A DNA stretch of 64,000 nt from Cutibacterium modestum (GCF_008326345.1 NZ_BJEN01000001.1:806001-870000), one strand, 5' to 3'. Shown: positions 35,778 through 45,309, counted from the stretch's first letter. A program made the numbers and translations. The notes: generated by a model from the letters alone, not told the origin.

Positions 35778-36827
35778 ATGACGCCCACCATGCCAGCTCT
35801 GGTCCTCAATGGCCCCGGAGACGTCCATCTAGCCGAAAAACCCATACCTACGCCTGGCCCTGGAGAGGTTGTGCTAGCCGTCGAAGCGACGACGGTCTGC
35901 GGCACCGATCTGCGCATCATCTCCGGTGACAAAACCACCGGGGTGCATCCCGGGGTCACCCTCGGCCACGAGATCGCCGGAAGAATTGCCTCCCTTGGCG
36001 AAGGAGTAGAAGGACTGGCCGTCGGGCAACAGGCTACCGTCTCCATCGTCGTCTCCTGCGGCATCTGCCGGGCCTGCCTCACAGGACGGGAACACTTGTG
36101 CAGCCACTGCGAACTCATCGGGTACGGCATCGACGGTGGGCTCGCGCCGTGGTTGTGTATACCGGCCCGAGCCGTGTCTCACGGCAACGTCATCCCGGTG
36201 GCTACTGAGATGCCAGCGACCCGGCTGGCCCTGGCGGAACCCCTCTCCTGTGTCCTCAACGGGCATCGACGTCACGGCGGAGTGAATCCCGGGGAGACCG
36301 TCGTCATCATCGGCGGCGGGGCTATCGGTCTGCTCCACACACAGCTCAATCTGGCATGTGGGGCCGGACAGGTCATCCTGTGCGAAAAGCACGCGGATCG
36401 ACGCGACCGCGCCGCGGCCATGGGGGCCGTGACGACCTGCCCGGATGGTCTTCGTGAGGTCGTCGCCGAGCACACTGGCGGATACGGAGCCGACCTGGTC
36501 ATCGTCGCTATCGGTCGTAACGAGCTGGCCGAGGACTCTCTTGACCTCGCTGCGCCCGGCGGACGGGTGAGTTGGTTCGCTGGTTTCCCCAAAGGATCGA
36601 CGGCGACCATCACCCCCAATACGGTGCATTACCAAGAACTGACGGTCTCCGGAGGATCGAATGCCCGTCGGGCCGACGTCCACCGCGCAGTTGAAATGCT
36701 GGGGCGCGGGGATATCGAGGAGTCCTCTATCGTCACTCACACCTTTGGCCTGTCCCAGTGGACTGAGGCTGTTGACGCGGTGCACGGCCATACCGGGGTC
36801 AAGATCGCTATTGATCCCCGGTGTTAG
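35778..36827 (+). CDS. Zinc-dependent alcohol/polyol dehydrogenase (MDR superfamily)
   Basis: A 349-residue medium-chain dehydrogenase. Catalytic-zinc ligands are in TTVCGTDLRIISG and GVTLGHEIAG; the structural-zinc loop is CGICRACLTGREHLC; the Rossmann fingerprint is VVIIGGGAIGLLHTQ. It resembles sorbitol and threonine dehydrogenases. AAGGAG lies upstream of ATG 35778; the frame upstream to 35685 is not used. It is divergent from the dihydroxyacetone kinase gene, suggesting that a polyol or glycerol is oxidised to a ketotriose. That pathway link is inference. Confidence 0.88.
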   Translation: MTPTMPALVLNGPGDVHLAEKPIPTPGPGEVVLAVEATTVCGTDLRIISGDKTTGVHPGVTLGHEIAGRIASLGEGVEGLAVGQQATVSIVVSCGICRACLTGREHLCSHCELIGYGIDGGLAPWLCIPARAVSHGNVIPVATEMPATRLALAEPLSCVLNGHRRHGGVNPGETVVIIGGGAIGLLHTQLNLACGAGQVILCEKHADRRDRAAAMGAVTTCPDGLREVVAEHTGGYGADLVIVAIGRNELAEDSLDLAAPGGRVSWFAGFPKGSTATITPNTVHYQELTVSGGSNARRADVHRAVEMLGRGDIEESSIVTHTFGLSQWTEAVDAVHGHTGVKIAIDPRC

Positions 36828-36886
36828 GCCGCATCGTCATCGCCTCACAACCTCACTGAGAGGGCCGCAACATCCGGGTTGCCAAA

Positions 36887-39800
36887 TCAGTGCGCTGTCA
36901 CCGAGACTGACTGCTCTCGCAGGAAGGGTAGGAGTTCGATCTGTGGAGCGCTGGTGACCTCGTTGGCCCACAAGGCCAAATCAGGGTCGCCGTCGGCTTC
37001 ATCAGCAGCTCGTGAGGGATTACCACCGACGAGCCGCACTCGACCAGCTCCTAAGCTGGCATACCAGTCCTCGTCGCTGGCAGTGGTGACAGCCACACCG
37101 ACCGAACGCAACGCACGGCCTAACCCTTCGTCGAGGCTCGGGTCTAGGCTCACCGAGATGTCGCCGCCGGTAGCCAAGAGCCCCGCGGCAACGACGCGAG
37201 CGACGTCGACCAGTGTGGCGTCAGCGCAGCCCCTTACCTGTGTCGAGACCGGGCGGTACCTCAAGACGTTACGCTCTCGTTCCAGCCCACCAATGTCGGT
37301 CGAGCGGCCAAACCACTCGTCCCATGCGTGAGCGTCGCGCGCGACCGCATCAAGAAGCCAGGCTCGTTCATCGCGAGTGATCATACCCTCGACGTGACCG
37401 ACGAACTGCTCGACCAAAGCGCCGGGACGATCCGCGGGAGTCGGAGTCGTCACCTCAGCTCGGCGCCACAACCCCAACACCTGCAGGTAGTGGTAACCAC
37501 CGGCCTTGGCGCCTGGGCCAACTGAGGAGCGCTTCCAACCACCGAAAGGCTGACGACCGACGATGGCTCCCGTAATACCGCGGTTGACGTAGAGGTTTCC
37601 AGCCTTGACCCTCTCGGCCCAGAACTCGATCTCGGAGGAGTCCAGAGAGTGAAGACCGGCCGTCAGACCAAAAGCGGTACCGTTTTGATATTCGATTGCG
37701 GTGGCTAAATCAGGGGCGTACATAATTCCGGTAATCGGGCCGAAGTATTCGGTGAGGTGGTACTGGTCCCCCGGCTTGATCCCACCACGTACGCCCGGAG
37801 ACCAGTACCGGCCTTCTTCGTCGATACGCACCGGCTCCAGGGCCCACACCTGGCCCGGGTCAAGCTTCGTCAACCCGTCGAGCAATTTGCCTTTGGCGGG
37901 TTCGGCAAGCGGACCCATCTGGGAGCGCAGGTCGGATGGTGAACCCACCCGAATTGAGGAGGCTGCATCGAGGATCTGGTGACGCAACCGCTTGGAGCGG
38001 TAAGCCTGACCCACAAGAATGATGAGGGATGCTGCCGAACACTTCTGCCCGGCGTTACCAAAAGCCGACTTGATGATGTCAGCTGCAGCCAAGTCATAAT
38101 CAGCATTCTCAGTGACGATGATGGAGTTCTTGCCGCTGGTCTCAGCTAACACCGGCAGATCATGACGCCACGATCGGAACAGCTTGGCCGTCTCCCACGC
38201 GCCCGTGAGAATGACCCGATCAACCTCGGGATGGCTCACCAGATGCTTACCAACCTCGTTTTCCTCAACATCAACAAGCTGCAGGACGTTTTGCGGGATT
38301 CCAGCCTCCCATAGACACTCAGCGATAACGGCAGCACAATAGCGAGCCTGCGGGGCGGGCTTGAGCAGTACCGACGACCCTGCAGCCAAGGCTGCCAGGG
38401 TGGATCCAGCGGTAATAGACAGAGCGAAGTTCCACGGCGGGGTGACGACGGTCACCCGTGGCGGCACGAACTGGGCGCCGTCAACGGCCTCGAGTTCCTC
38501 GGCTCGGTCGGCATACCAGGCAGCGAAGTCGATGGCCTCAGACACCTCGACGTCACCCTCGGCCAGGATCTTTCCTGTTTCAGCCCCGGCTACCGCCAAT
38601 AAGTCACCACGTCGAGCGGCGAGGGCATGTGTCACCGAACGTAATATGTCGGCGCGCGCGTTTCCACCACGTCTAGACCAGGACCGCTGAGCGTTAAGGG
38701 CGGTAGCAATGACAGAATCCACCTCGGCAACGGTCTCGAGGTGGTTGTCGGCCAGGGTGGACTTCCCCAACTGACAGTCCTTCATTTTTTCGACGACCTC
38801 ATCAGCCCAGACACGGATATTGGGTAGGGAGGGGTCGGAGTCTATGGACTGGATAAATCCGTTGGATAGATCCGGCACTCGATCAGGTTCTTGCTGACGA
38901 CGAGGCTGCGGCACTTCACGACTGATCCCAGCCACAGCAGTGCGGAACCTTGCCTCTTCGCGGGCGAAAAGCCTGGAATCGTGGCCGAGTTGGAAGACTG
39001 CCGACATGAAGTTCTCGCTGGCGGCGTTTTCTTCCAGCCGACGCACCAGATAGCTAATCGCCACATCGAAGCGGGCCGGATCGACAACCGGCGTGTAGAG
39101 CAGTAGCCCACCAACGTCAGCTCGGATTCGTTCGGTCTGGTCAGGGGCCATGCCGAGCAGCATCTCAAACTCGACACGATTGCGGACTCCACGACGCTCA
39201 GCAAGCAGCTTCGTCAGTGCGATGTCGAAGAGATTATGACCAGCGACGCCGTACCGCACCGAGCGGGTACGTTCGGAGGTCAGTGCCCAGTCGAGGATCC
39301 TCTTGTAGTGGGTGTCAGTGGCAAGTTTGGACGGCCACGGGGTTTGCTGCCACCCGTGGACTTCGGCGTCGACTCTTTCCATCGCAAGATTGGCACCCTT
39401 GACCAACCGCACCTTGATCCCCGCTCCACCGGCTGCAGTGCGACGGTCCGCCCACTCGACAAGACCCTGAAGAGCGGCAAGCGAATCGGGCAGGTAGGCC
39501 TGCAAGACGATGCCCGCCTCCAGATGACGCAGTTCGGGGCGGTCGAGGAGCCTCTGAAAGACCTCAATTGTCAGATCAAGGTCGTGGTACTCCTCCATGT
39601 CGAGATTGATGAACTTTGGTTCCGGGGAGGTTGCAGCCAGGTGGTACAGCGGCAGTAACTGCTCCACGACCTCGTCGACCGTGGCCTCATGGGCCCACAA
39701 ATCAAGCTGGTTGACGACGGCCGAAATCTTGATCGAGACGTAGTCGACGTCGTCGCGGGCTAGTAGAGCCATCGTCCCTTCGAGCCGGGAGGCCGCTTCG

Positions 39801-40303
39801 CGATCGCCCAGCACAGCTTCGCCCAGAAGGTTGAGGTTAAGCCTGACACCCGAGGTTCGCAATGCTTTAAGAGTGCGGGTCAGCTGTGCCGGTCGTGCAT
39901 CGACGATGAGGTGACCCACCAATTGCCGCAAGGCATTACGCGCGGCTGGGACGACGACGTCAGGAGCAATGGGTACTATCCGTCCGCCTGTCCGCACCGC
40001 CAGTTGGAGTGCGGGCGGTAGGAAGGAACAATCGGTTTTTGCCAGTTCGATGAGATTCGCCGCTGCGGTCCGGGGATCCTCCGGGCGGACAACCCGGTCA
40101 ATAAAGGCCAAGGTGAAGGGCAGGCCAGCCGGGTGGGACAGCACGTCGGAGAGAAGCCCAGCAGCGATCTGGGCACGATCTATCCGTCGTTTCGTTGCAC
40201 CATTGGTGTCTCGTAGCCAAGCGTGGACTTGGTCAACTGCCTCGTCAACCAGGTCAGCAGGGCGTGGGGATGGGGAGACCCACGTATCAGCGTCGATGCT
40301 CAT
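36887..40303 (-). CDS. putA: Bifunctional proline dehydrogenase / L-glutamate gamma-semialdehyde dehydrogenase
   Basis: A 1138-residue protein that oxidises proline to glutamate. The FAD-dependent PRODH barrel occupies about residues 100-450 (FINLDMEEYHDLDLTIEVF, AYLPDSLAALQGLVEWADRR, GIKVRLVKGANLAMER, the last with the substrate region). The ALDH domain follows from about 520, with VVTPPWNFALSITAG, catalytic Glu in VLAETSGKNSII and catalytic Cys in NAGQKCSAASLI. No N-terminal DNA-binding domain is present, so it does not act as its own repressor as in E. coli. Start 40303 is set by a TACAGT box six bases upstream. Confidence 0.94.
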   Translation of the reverse strand: MSIDADTWVSPSPRPADLVDEAVDQVHAWLRDTNGATKRRIDRAQIAAGLLSDVLSHPAGLPFTLAFIDRVVRPEDPRTAAANLIELAKTDCSFLPPALQLAVRTGGRIVPIAPDVVVPAARNALRQLVGHLIVDARPAQLTRTLKALRTSGVRLNLNLLGEAVLGDREAASRLEGTMALLARDDVDYVSIKISAVVNQLDLWAHEATVDEVVEQLLPLYHLAATSPEPKFINLDMEEYHDLDLTIEVFQRLLDRPELRHLEAGIVLQAYLPDSLAALQGLVEWADRRTAAGGAGIKVRLVKGANLAMERVDAEVHGWQQTPWPSKLATDTHYKRILDWALTSERTRSVRYGVAGHNLFDIALTKLLAERRGVRNRVEFEMLLGMAPDQTERIRADVGGLLLYTPVVDPARFDVAISYLVRRLEENAASENFMSAVFQLGHDSRLFAREEARFRTAVAGISREVPQPRRQQEPDRVPDLSNGFIQSIDSDPSLPNIRVWADEVVEKMKDCQLGKSTLADNHLETVAEVDSVIATALNAQRSWSRRGGNARADILRSVTHALAARRGDLLAVAGAETGKILAEGDVEVSEAIDFAAWYADRAEELEAVDGAQFVPPRVTVVTPPWNFALSITAGSTLAALAAGSSVLLKPAPQARYCAAVIAECLWEAGIPQNVLQLVDVEENEVGKHLVSHPEVDRVILTGAWETAKLFRSWRHDLPVLAETSGKNSIIVTENADYDLAAADIIKSAFGNAGQKCSAASLIILVGQAYRSKRLRHQILDAASSIRVGSPSDLRSQMGPLAEPAKGKLLDGLTKLDPGQVWALEPVRIDEEGRYWSPGVRGGIKPGDQYHLTEYFGPITGIMYAPDLATAIEYQNGTAFGLTAGLHSLDSSEIEFWAERVKAGNLYVNRGITGAIVGRQPFGGWKRSSVGPGAKAGGYHYLQVLGLWRRAEVTTPTPADRPGALVEQFVGHVEGMITRDERAWLLDAVARDAHAWDEWFGRSTDIGGLERERNVLRYRPVSTQVRGCADATLVDVARVVAAGLLATGGDISVSLDPSLDEGLGRALRSVGVAVTTASDEDWYASLGAGRVRLVGGNPSRAADEADGDPDLALWANEVTSAPQIELLPFLREQSVSVTAH

Positions 40304-40309
40304 GGCATG

Positions 40310-40315
40310 ACTGTA
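40310..40315 (-). promoter_or_regulatory. -10 box TACAGT of putA, leaderless start
   Basis: On the minus strand TACAGT ends six bases before ATG 40303. Confidence 0.6.
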
Positions 40316-40393
40316 ACCCGGGCAGACGACAACGCACGGATTACAGCCCATCGGTGCAAGAATATCGCCGCGAATACTCCGAGAGGACAGCTC

Positions 40394-41857
40394 ATGACGC
40401 AGACCGCTACCGAGCCGAGCACGACGACGCGCACGGGCATCGAGACAACCGGGATCAAGATCGTCGAAGAATCACAGCGCACTGCCCAACCCCGGAACCT
40501 CTTCCTTCCCTGGTTCGCCTCTAACGTCTCCGTCTTCGGCATGAGCTATGGCGCCTTCATGCTCGGATTCGGAGTGTCCTTTTGGCAAGCAATGGCCGCG
40601 ACCCTCGTCGGTGTCATCGTCTCCTTCGGGTTCTGCGGCATTATCGCTATCGCCGGTAAGCGTGGTTCCGCGCCAACGATGGTGTTGTCTCGGGCAGCTT
40701 TCGGCACCCAGGGCAACAAATTCCCCGGAATCATCTCCTGGATGACCTCAATTGGCTGGGAAACATCTCTGGCAATCACGGCTGTCTTGGCAACGACGAC
40801 GATCTTCCACCGACTGGGGTGGAGCTCTGGGAACTCGGTCAAAATCTGCGCCACTATCGTCGTGGCTTTGATCATTGTCGGCGGCGCGGTGGCCGGTTAT
40901 CACATCATCATGAAACTGCAGGCCGTTCTGACCTGGATTACGGGCGTCCTTACCGTGATCTACCTGGTGATGGCGGTCAGCCACATTGACTGGCACGCCG
41001 CAACCTCGTTGCCGTCGGCATCCTTCCCCGCATTCGTTGGCGCACTGACCCTCATCATGACTGGCACCGGATTGGGCTGGACAAATATCGCTGCCGACTG
41101 GTCGCGCTACCAGTCGCGCACGTCTCCCGGGCTCGCTATCGCGTTCTGGAATGTCTTTGGGGCTTCGTTGCCACTCGTTATCCTCATCACCTGCGGACTG
41201 CTGCTAGCTACTTCCTCGAAGAATCTTTCTGATGCCATCGGGACCGATCCTATTGGCGCGCTGGCAACGATTCTGCCGACATGGTTTCTCATCCCATTCT
41301 TGTTAGCTGCGATCCTCTCCCTGCTGGCTGGTGCCATCAACGGCATCTATTCCTCTGGGCTCACTTTGCTCACTCTGGGAATCCGAGTTCCACGCCCGGC
41401 AGCTTCTCTCATTGATGGGACGATTCTCACCACCGGGACCCTCTATGTGGTCTTCGTGGCTCCTAACTTCATCTCCCCCTTCCAGTCCTTCCTAGTGACG
41501 CTGGGTGTGCCACTCTCAGCGTGGACCGGCATCATGATGGCCGATATCACCTTGCGCCGCCGCCCCTATGACGAGGCTGACCTCTTTGACGGTTCTGGAC
41601 GTTACGGTCGTTTCGACCTCACCTCGATCATCACCTTCGTCGTCGTGACCGGCATCGGGTGGGGTCTGGTGGTCAACACCTATGAGGGGGTCAGTTGGAA
41701 CAACTGGCAGGGGTATCTCCTTGGACCCCTCGGCCTAGGTGGGCGTGGGGGTAATTGGGCCTACGCCAACCTTGGGGTGCTCGGGTCCCTCGTCCTCGGC
41801 TATGTCGTCACCCTCATCGTCCGGCGTGGCACAGTACGTCGCCAGGAGTCGCGATGA
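40394..41857 (+). CDS. NCS1-family nucleobase permease (CodB-like)
   Basis: A 487-residue transporter with twelve hydrophobic segments and NCS1 landmarks: WFASNVSVFGMSYGAFMLGF in helix 1, GSAPTMVLSRAAFGTQGNKF, GLGWTNIAADWSRYQSR in helix 6, and the C-terminal MMADITLRRRPYDEADLF loop that marks cytosine/purine/hydantoin carriers. GAGAGGA lies upstream of ATG 40394. It is coupled to the following hydrolase (ATGA), so the pair probably imports and degrades one nitrogen compound. The substrate is unknown. Confidence 0.87.
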   Translation: MTQTATEPSTTTRTGIETTGIKIVEESQRTAQPRNLFLPWFASNVSVFGMSYGAFMLGFGVSFWQAMAATLVGVIVSFGFCGIIAIAGKRGSAPTMVLSRAAFGTQGNKFPGIISWMTSIGWETSLAITAVLATTTIFHRLGWSSGNSVKICATIVVALIIVGGAVAGYHIIMKLQAVLTWITGVLTVIYLVMAVSHIDWHAATSLPSASFPAFVGALTLIMTGTGLGWTNIAADWSRYQSRTSPGLAIAFWNVFGASLPLVILITCGLLLATSSKNLSDAIGTDPIGALATILPTWFLIPFLLAAILSLLAGAINGIYSSGLTLLTLGIRVPRPAASLIDGTILTTGTLYVVFVAPNFISPFQSFLVTLGVPLSAWTGIMMADITLRRRPYDEADLFDGSGRYGRFDLTSIITFVVVTGIGWGLVVNTYEGVSWNNWQGYLLGPLGLGGRGGNWAYANLGVLGSLVLGYVVTLIVRRGTVRRQESR

Positions 41858-42405
41858 GTGACACATGGCTTATCGTCATCGACCCCCAAGTAATATTCGC
41901 CTCCCCTACATCCTCATGGGGCTCCCCTGCCTTCCCGGACATCATCGAACCGATTAATCGCATGGTCGCTGCTTTTCGTGGCCGAACGATCGTGACGCGC
42001 TGGATTCCTGCGACTACTCACAGCGGGTCGTGGCGCGATTATTTCGACCGCTGGACCTTTGCAGATCGCCCCGCAGATGACCCGATATTTGACCTTGTCG
42101 ACGAGGCTCAGACATGGGCGCAACGCCCGACGATCGACGTCACCACCTTCGGTAAATGGGGAACTCAACTGTCAGCAGTAACTGGCGAGCATCCACACCT
42201 CGTACTCACCGGGGTCTCGACCGACTGCTGCGTCATTACGACAGCTTTGGCCGCTGCCGACGCAGGGGCTTGGGTGAGAGTTGTGTCTGATGCCTGCGCC
42301 GGATCCGCACCGGATAGCCACGAAGCAGCTCTGACCGTCATGGATCTGTATTCCCTTCAGATCGACGTCGTCACCAGTTCCCAGGTCCTTGCGTCCGTCA
42401 CCTGA
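41854..42405 (+). CDS. Isochorismatase-family cysteine hydrolase
   Basis: A 183-residue alpha/beta hydrolase of the nicotinamidase/isochorismatase superfamily. The Asp-Lys-Cys triad is seen as D10 (WLIVIDPQ), K101 (TTFGKWGT) and C126 (VSTDCCVITT). The family hydrolyses amides such as nicotinamide, N-carbamoyl compounds and ureidoacrylate. Coupling to an NCS1 permease favours a pyrimidine, hydantoin or nicotinamide-type amide. The ATGA overlap with the permease stop fixes the start. Confidence 0.85.
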   Translation: MSDTWLIVIDPQVIFASPTSSWGSPAFPDIIEPINRMVAAFRGRTIVTRWIPATTHSGSWRDYFDRWTFADRPADDPIFDLVDEAQTWAQRPTIDVTTFGKWGTQLSAVTGEHPHLVLTGVSTDCCVITTALAAADAGAWVRVVSDACAGSAPDSHEAALTVMDLYSLQIDVVTSSQVLASVT

Positions 42406-42463
42406 GACTGAGGATCACCTACTTCTTTGAACACCCTGCCTTGTATATGCTTATCTTCAAGAC

Positions 42464-42476
42464 GACAATGGTTATC
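42464..42476. promoter_or_regulatory. Zur-like dyad upstream of the metal ABC operon
   Basis: GACAATGGTTATC lies 28 bases before the substrate-binding protein start. It matches the Fur-family Zur core GATAATGATTATC at 11 of 13 positions and is a partial dyad (GAYAA...TTRTC). This is the right kind of site in the right place for zinc or manganese repression. Confidence 0.5.
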
Positions 42477-42503
42477 ACTTGCGTACCGGAAAGGGAACAC
42501 CAC

Positions 42504-43421
42504 ATGCATCGTCGTCTTCTGGCCATTGCAACTATCAGCGCCTGCACCCTCGCAATAGCAGGCTGCTCCGATTCCGGGCCAGACTCGGGATCCAGCTCGT
42601 CCGCTAGCTCTGACAAGGTTGACGTCGTAGCTTCGACCAACGTCTGGGGCTCGATTGCCCAAGCCATCGGCAGGGACAAGGTCAACGTTGATTCCATCAT
42701 TGACAGCCCCGATCAGGACCCGCACGACTACGAGGCCACCGCCAAGGACAAGCTCGCCTTCTCCAAGGCCAGGATCGTCATCGCCAACGGAGGTGGCTAT
42801 GACGACTGGGCTACCAAACTCGTCAAGAGCAGCGGTTCCAAGGCTGACTTCATTGACGCCGTCAAGACCTCCGGCCTCAAGAAGCCCGGCCAAAAGGAGT
42901 TCAACGAGCACGTCTTCTACTCAATCGACAGCGCTCGCAAGGTGGCCAAGGTCGTTGAGTCTGACCTCGTCAAGGCCTCGCCGGATAATAAGTCCACCTT
43001 TGAAACGAACCTCAAGGACTTCGAGTCCAAGCTCGACGGCCTCAAGACCCGCGCCATCAAGGTCGGGGAGAGACACCCGAACAGTACCGCTATCGCTACT
43101 GAGCCCGTGGTCGGTTACCTGCTCGAGGACATGAAGATCAAGAACATCACTCCCGACGAGTTCGTTGAGCAGTCCGAAACTGAAGCCGGCCCGTCTACGA
43201 AGGTCGTCCACGAGACCACCTCGCTGATCTCCGACAAGAAGGCCTCCATCCTTCTTGTTAATGGTCAAACGAGCGACGACGTCACCAAGATCCTGCAGAA
43301 GGCCGCCCAGAATGCCGGAATCCCGCAGACTGGCGTCTGGGAGACCTTCCCGAAAGGTGTCGACAATTATCCAGACTTCATCGGCAAGGCCATTGATTCC
43401 ATCGACAAGGGCTTGGCCTGA
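42504..43421 (+). CDS. Metal ABC transporter substrate-binding lipoprotein (ZnuA/TroA family)
   Basis: A 305-residue lipoprotein with lipobox LAIAGC and a Ser-rich linker. Cluster A-1 features are DPHDYEATAKDKLAFSKA, NGGGYDDWATKLVKS, NEHVFYSIDSARKV and ATEPVVGYLLEDM; the His in DPHDYE, His in NEHVFY and Glu in ATEP are likely metal ligands. It lacks the His-rich loop of proteobacterial ZnuA. Zinc is favoured by the Zur-like site, manganese remains possible. It is first gene of a three-gene unit. Confidence 0.88.
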   Translation: MHRRLLAIATISACTLAIAGCSDSGPDSGSSSSASSDKVDVVASTNVWGSIAQAIGRDKVNVDSIIDSPDQDPHDYEATAKDKLAFSKARIVIANGGGYDDWATKLVKSSGSKADFIDAVKTSGLKKPGQKEFNEHVFYSIDSARKVAKVVESDLVKASPDNKSTFETNLKDFESKLDGLKTRAIKVGERHPNSTAIATEPVVGYLLEDMKIKNITPDEFVEQSETEAGPSTKVVHETTSLISDKKASILLVNGQTSDDVTKILQKAAQNAGIPQTGVWETFPKGVDNYPDFIGKAIDSIDKGLA

Positions 43422-43425
43422 CCTC

Positions 43426-44283
43426 ATGGCATCACATCGTTCTGACACCACCGGGACAACGACGAGTGCCGAGCCTGCCAGACTCACCGGCGCCAAAGTC
43501 GCTTTCGGGGACCGGGTGCTGTGGTCTGGACTCAATCTCGTCGTCGAGCCCGGCGAGTTCATCGCCATTCTGGGCCCCAATGGGGTAGGTAAGACCACCC
43601 TGTTGCGGGTCCTATTGGGACAGACTCCGCTGACAGCCGGTACCGCTATGGTCGCCGGCCGGCCGGTACGCCGTGGCTCGACCCGCATCGGCTACATCCC
43701 GCAGCAACGATCCCTCGAGGCGACAGCTCCCATCCGTGGGCGCGATCTCGTCGGGATGGGAATCGACGGACACAAGTGGGGGTTCGGCTGGTTCAGTCGG
43801 TCGCGGCGGCGTCGTATCGACGAGGCCATCGCCTCAGTCGGAGCCACAGCCTTCGCCAATGCCCCATTGACGATGACATCAGGGGGTGAGCAGCAGAGAT
43901 TGCGCATCGCCCAAGCACTGGTCACCAATCCTCACCTATTGCTGTGCGACGAGCCGCTGTCCAGTCTCGACCTGCGCCATCAGCAGGAGGTCACCCGACT
44001 CATCGACAACGCACGCCGGACCCGCAATCTCGGGGTGCTCTTCGTCACCCACGAAATCAACCCCGTCCTGCCCTATGTCGACCGGGTAGTGTACGTCGCC
44101 GGAGGTAAGGTTCGCGTCGGCACCCCCGACGCGGTGCTGCGATCGGACGTCCTCAGCGAGCTGTACGGGTCGCATGTTGAGGTATTCCATCGCGGCGATC
44201 GCATCATTGTGCTCGCTAACGAGGAGCGCTCACCCCACCTCCACGCCCCAGAAATCTCCAACGAGTCCGAGGAGATGGGCTGA
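43426..44283 (+). CDS. Metal ABC transporter ATP-binding protein (ZnuC type)
   Basis: A 285-residue ATPase: Walker A LGPNGVGKTTLL at about residues 48-59, Q-loop IGYIPQQRSL, signature TSGGEQQRLRIAQAL (TSGGE instead of LSGGE), Walker B LLLCDEPLSSLD, switch His in FVTHEINP. The tail SPHLHAPEISNESEEMG has two His that could bind metal. It starts four bases after the substrate-binding protein stop and ends one base before the permease start. Confidence 0.9.
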   Translation: MASHRSDTTGTTTSAEPARLTGAKVAFGDRVLWSGLNLVVEPGEFIAILGPNGVGKTTLLRVLLGQTPLTAGTAMVAGRPVRRGSTRIGYIPQQRSLEATAPIRGRDLVGMGIDGHKWGFGWFSRSRRRRIDEAIASVGATAFANAPLTMTSGGEQQRLRIAQALVTNPHLLLCDEPLSSLDLRHQQEVTRLIDNARRTRNLGVLFVTHEINPVLPYVDRVVYVAGGKVRVGTPDAVLRSDVLSELYGSHVEVFHRGDRIIVLANEERSPHLHAPEISNESEEMG

Positions 44284-44284
44284 C

Positions 44285-45139
44285 ATGGATTTCTCCACGA
44301 TCATCAACTTCGACAGTTTCAGCCAGCTGGTGCCACTCGTCCACGGTTCAATCATCGCCGGGATCGTGCTCGGTATGCTCGCGGGCCTTATCGGGCCGAT
44401 GATTCACGCCCGTGATCTTGCCTTTGCCATCCACGGCACCTCGGAACTCTCCTTCGCTGGTGCCGCCGTTGCCCTGTTCCTCGGGGCATCAGTAACTAAG
44501 GGCGCCGTCGTCGGTTCTTTGGTGGCGGCCCTCATTTTGGGCCTGCTGGGCGTCAAGGCAGCGGAACGCAACGCGTCCATTGGAATCATGCTGCCCTTTG
44601 GTATGGGAATTGGTGTGCTTTTCCTGAGCCTGTATAAAGGCAGATCGTCCAATAAATTCGGTCTGCTCACAGGGCAGATCGTCGCCGTGGACACGACGGA
44701 ACTCGGCACCCTCGTGACCGTCGCGATCATCGTCGCAGTGTGTCTGGGGATCATTTGGCGACCGTTGTTCTTTGCATCGGTCGACCCAGAGGCCGCCAGA
44801 GCACGCGGTGTACCGATGCGGTTTTTGTCCATCGTCTTCATGCTGCTACTTGGCTTGACAACCGCTATGGCAGTACAGCTCGTCGGTGCTTTGCTGGTAC
44901 TGAGCCTGCTCATCACTCCCACGGCCGCTGCTGCCAAGGTCACGGCACACCCGTTGGCGATGTCGTTACTATCTGTCGTGTTCGCGACGGTTTCTGCTGT
45001 AGGAGGAATCTTGCTGTCCTTGGGACCGGGCCTGCCCATTAGCCCTTACGTGACGACGGTGAGCTTCCTCATCTACCTCGTGTGTCTAGGGCTGGGAGCT
45101 ATTCGTCGGCACCGTGGCTGGAGCCGCCGGATCTTGTGA
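44285..45139 (+). CDS. Metal ABC transporter permease (ZnuB, ABC-3 family)
   Basis: A 284-residue permease with eight or nine helices and ABC-3 family landmarks: GSIIAGIVLGMLAGLIGPMI, HGTSELSFAGAAVALFLG, DPEAARARGVPMRFLS and VGALLVLSLLITPTAAA. It is the last gene of the metal uptake unit and is followed by a stem-loop at 45149-45181. Confidence 0.91.
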   Translation: MDFSTIINFDSFSQLVPLVHGSIIAGIVLGMLAGLIGPMIHARDLAFAIHGTSELSFAGAAVALFLGASVTKGAVVGSLVAALILGLLGVKAAERNASIGIMLPFGMGIGVLFLSLYKGRSSNKFGLLTGQIVAVDTTELGTLVTVAIIVAVCLGIIWRPLFFASVDPEAARARGVPMRFLSIVFMLLLGLTTAMAVQLVGALLVLSLLITPTAAAAKVTAHPLAMSLLSVVFATVSAVGGILLSLGPGLPISPYVTTVSFLIYLVCLGLGAIRRHRGWSRRIL

Positions 45140-45148
45140 TGCCCCACG

Positions 45149-45181
45149 ACGTCCTGTCGTAATCCCGTGTTGACAGGACGT
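45149..45181 (+). terminator. Terminator of the metal ABC operon
   Basis: ACGTCCTGTC (45149-45158) pairs perfectly with GACAGGACGT (45172-45181), followed by TGTC, ten bases past the permease stop. Confidence 0.7.
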
Positions 45182-45309
45182 TGTCATCTCGACACCACCG
45201 TGTCGCCACCTGGCCCGAGGCCTTGCTTCTTCCGCTTGCGTCATCACTCTGTTCTGCACGTTAACGGTTGCCAACGCTGAACCCATCAACGCCTCGCATA
45301 CTATCCTAG

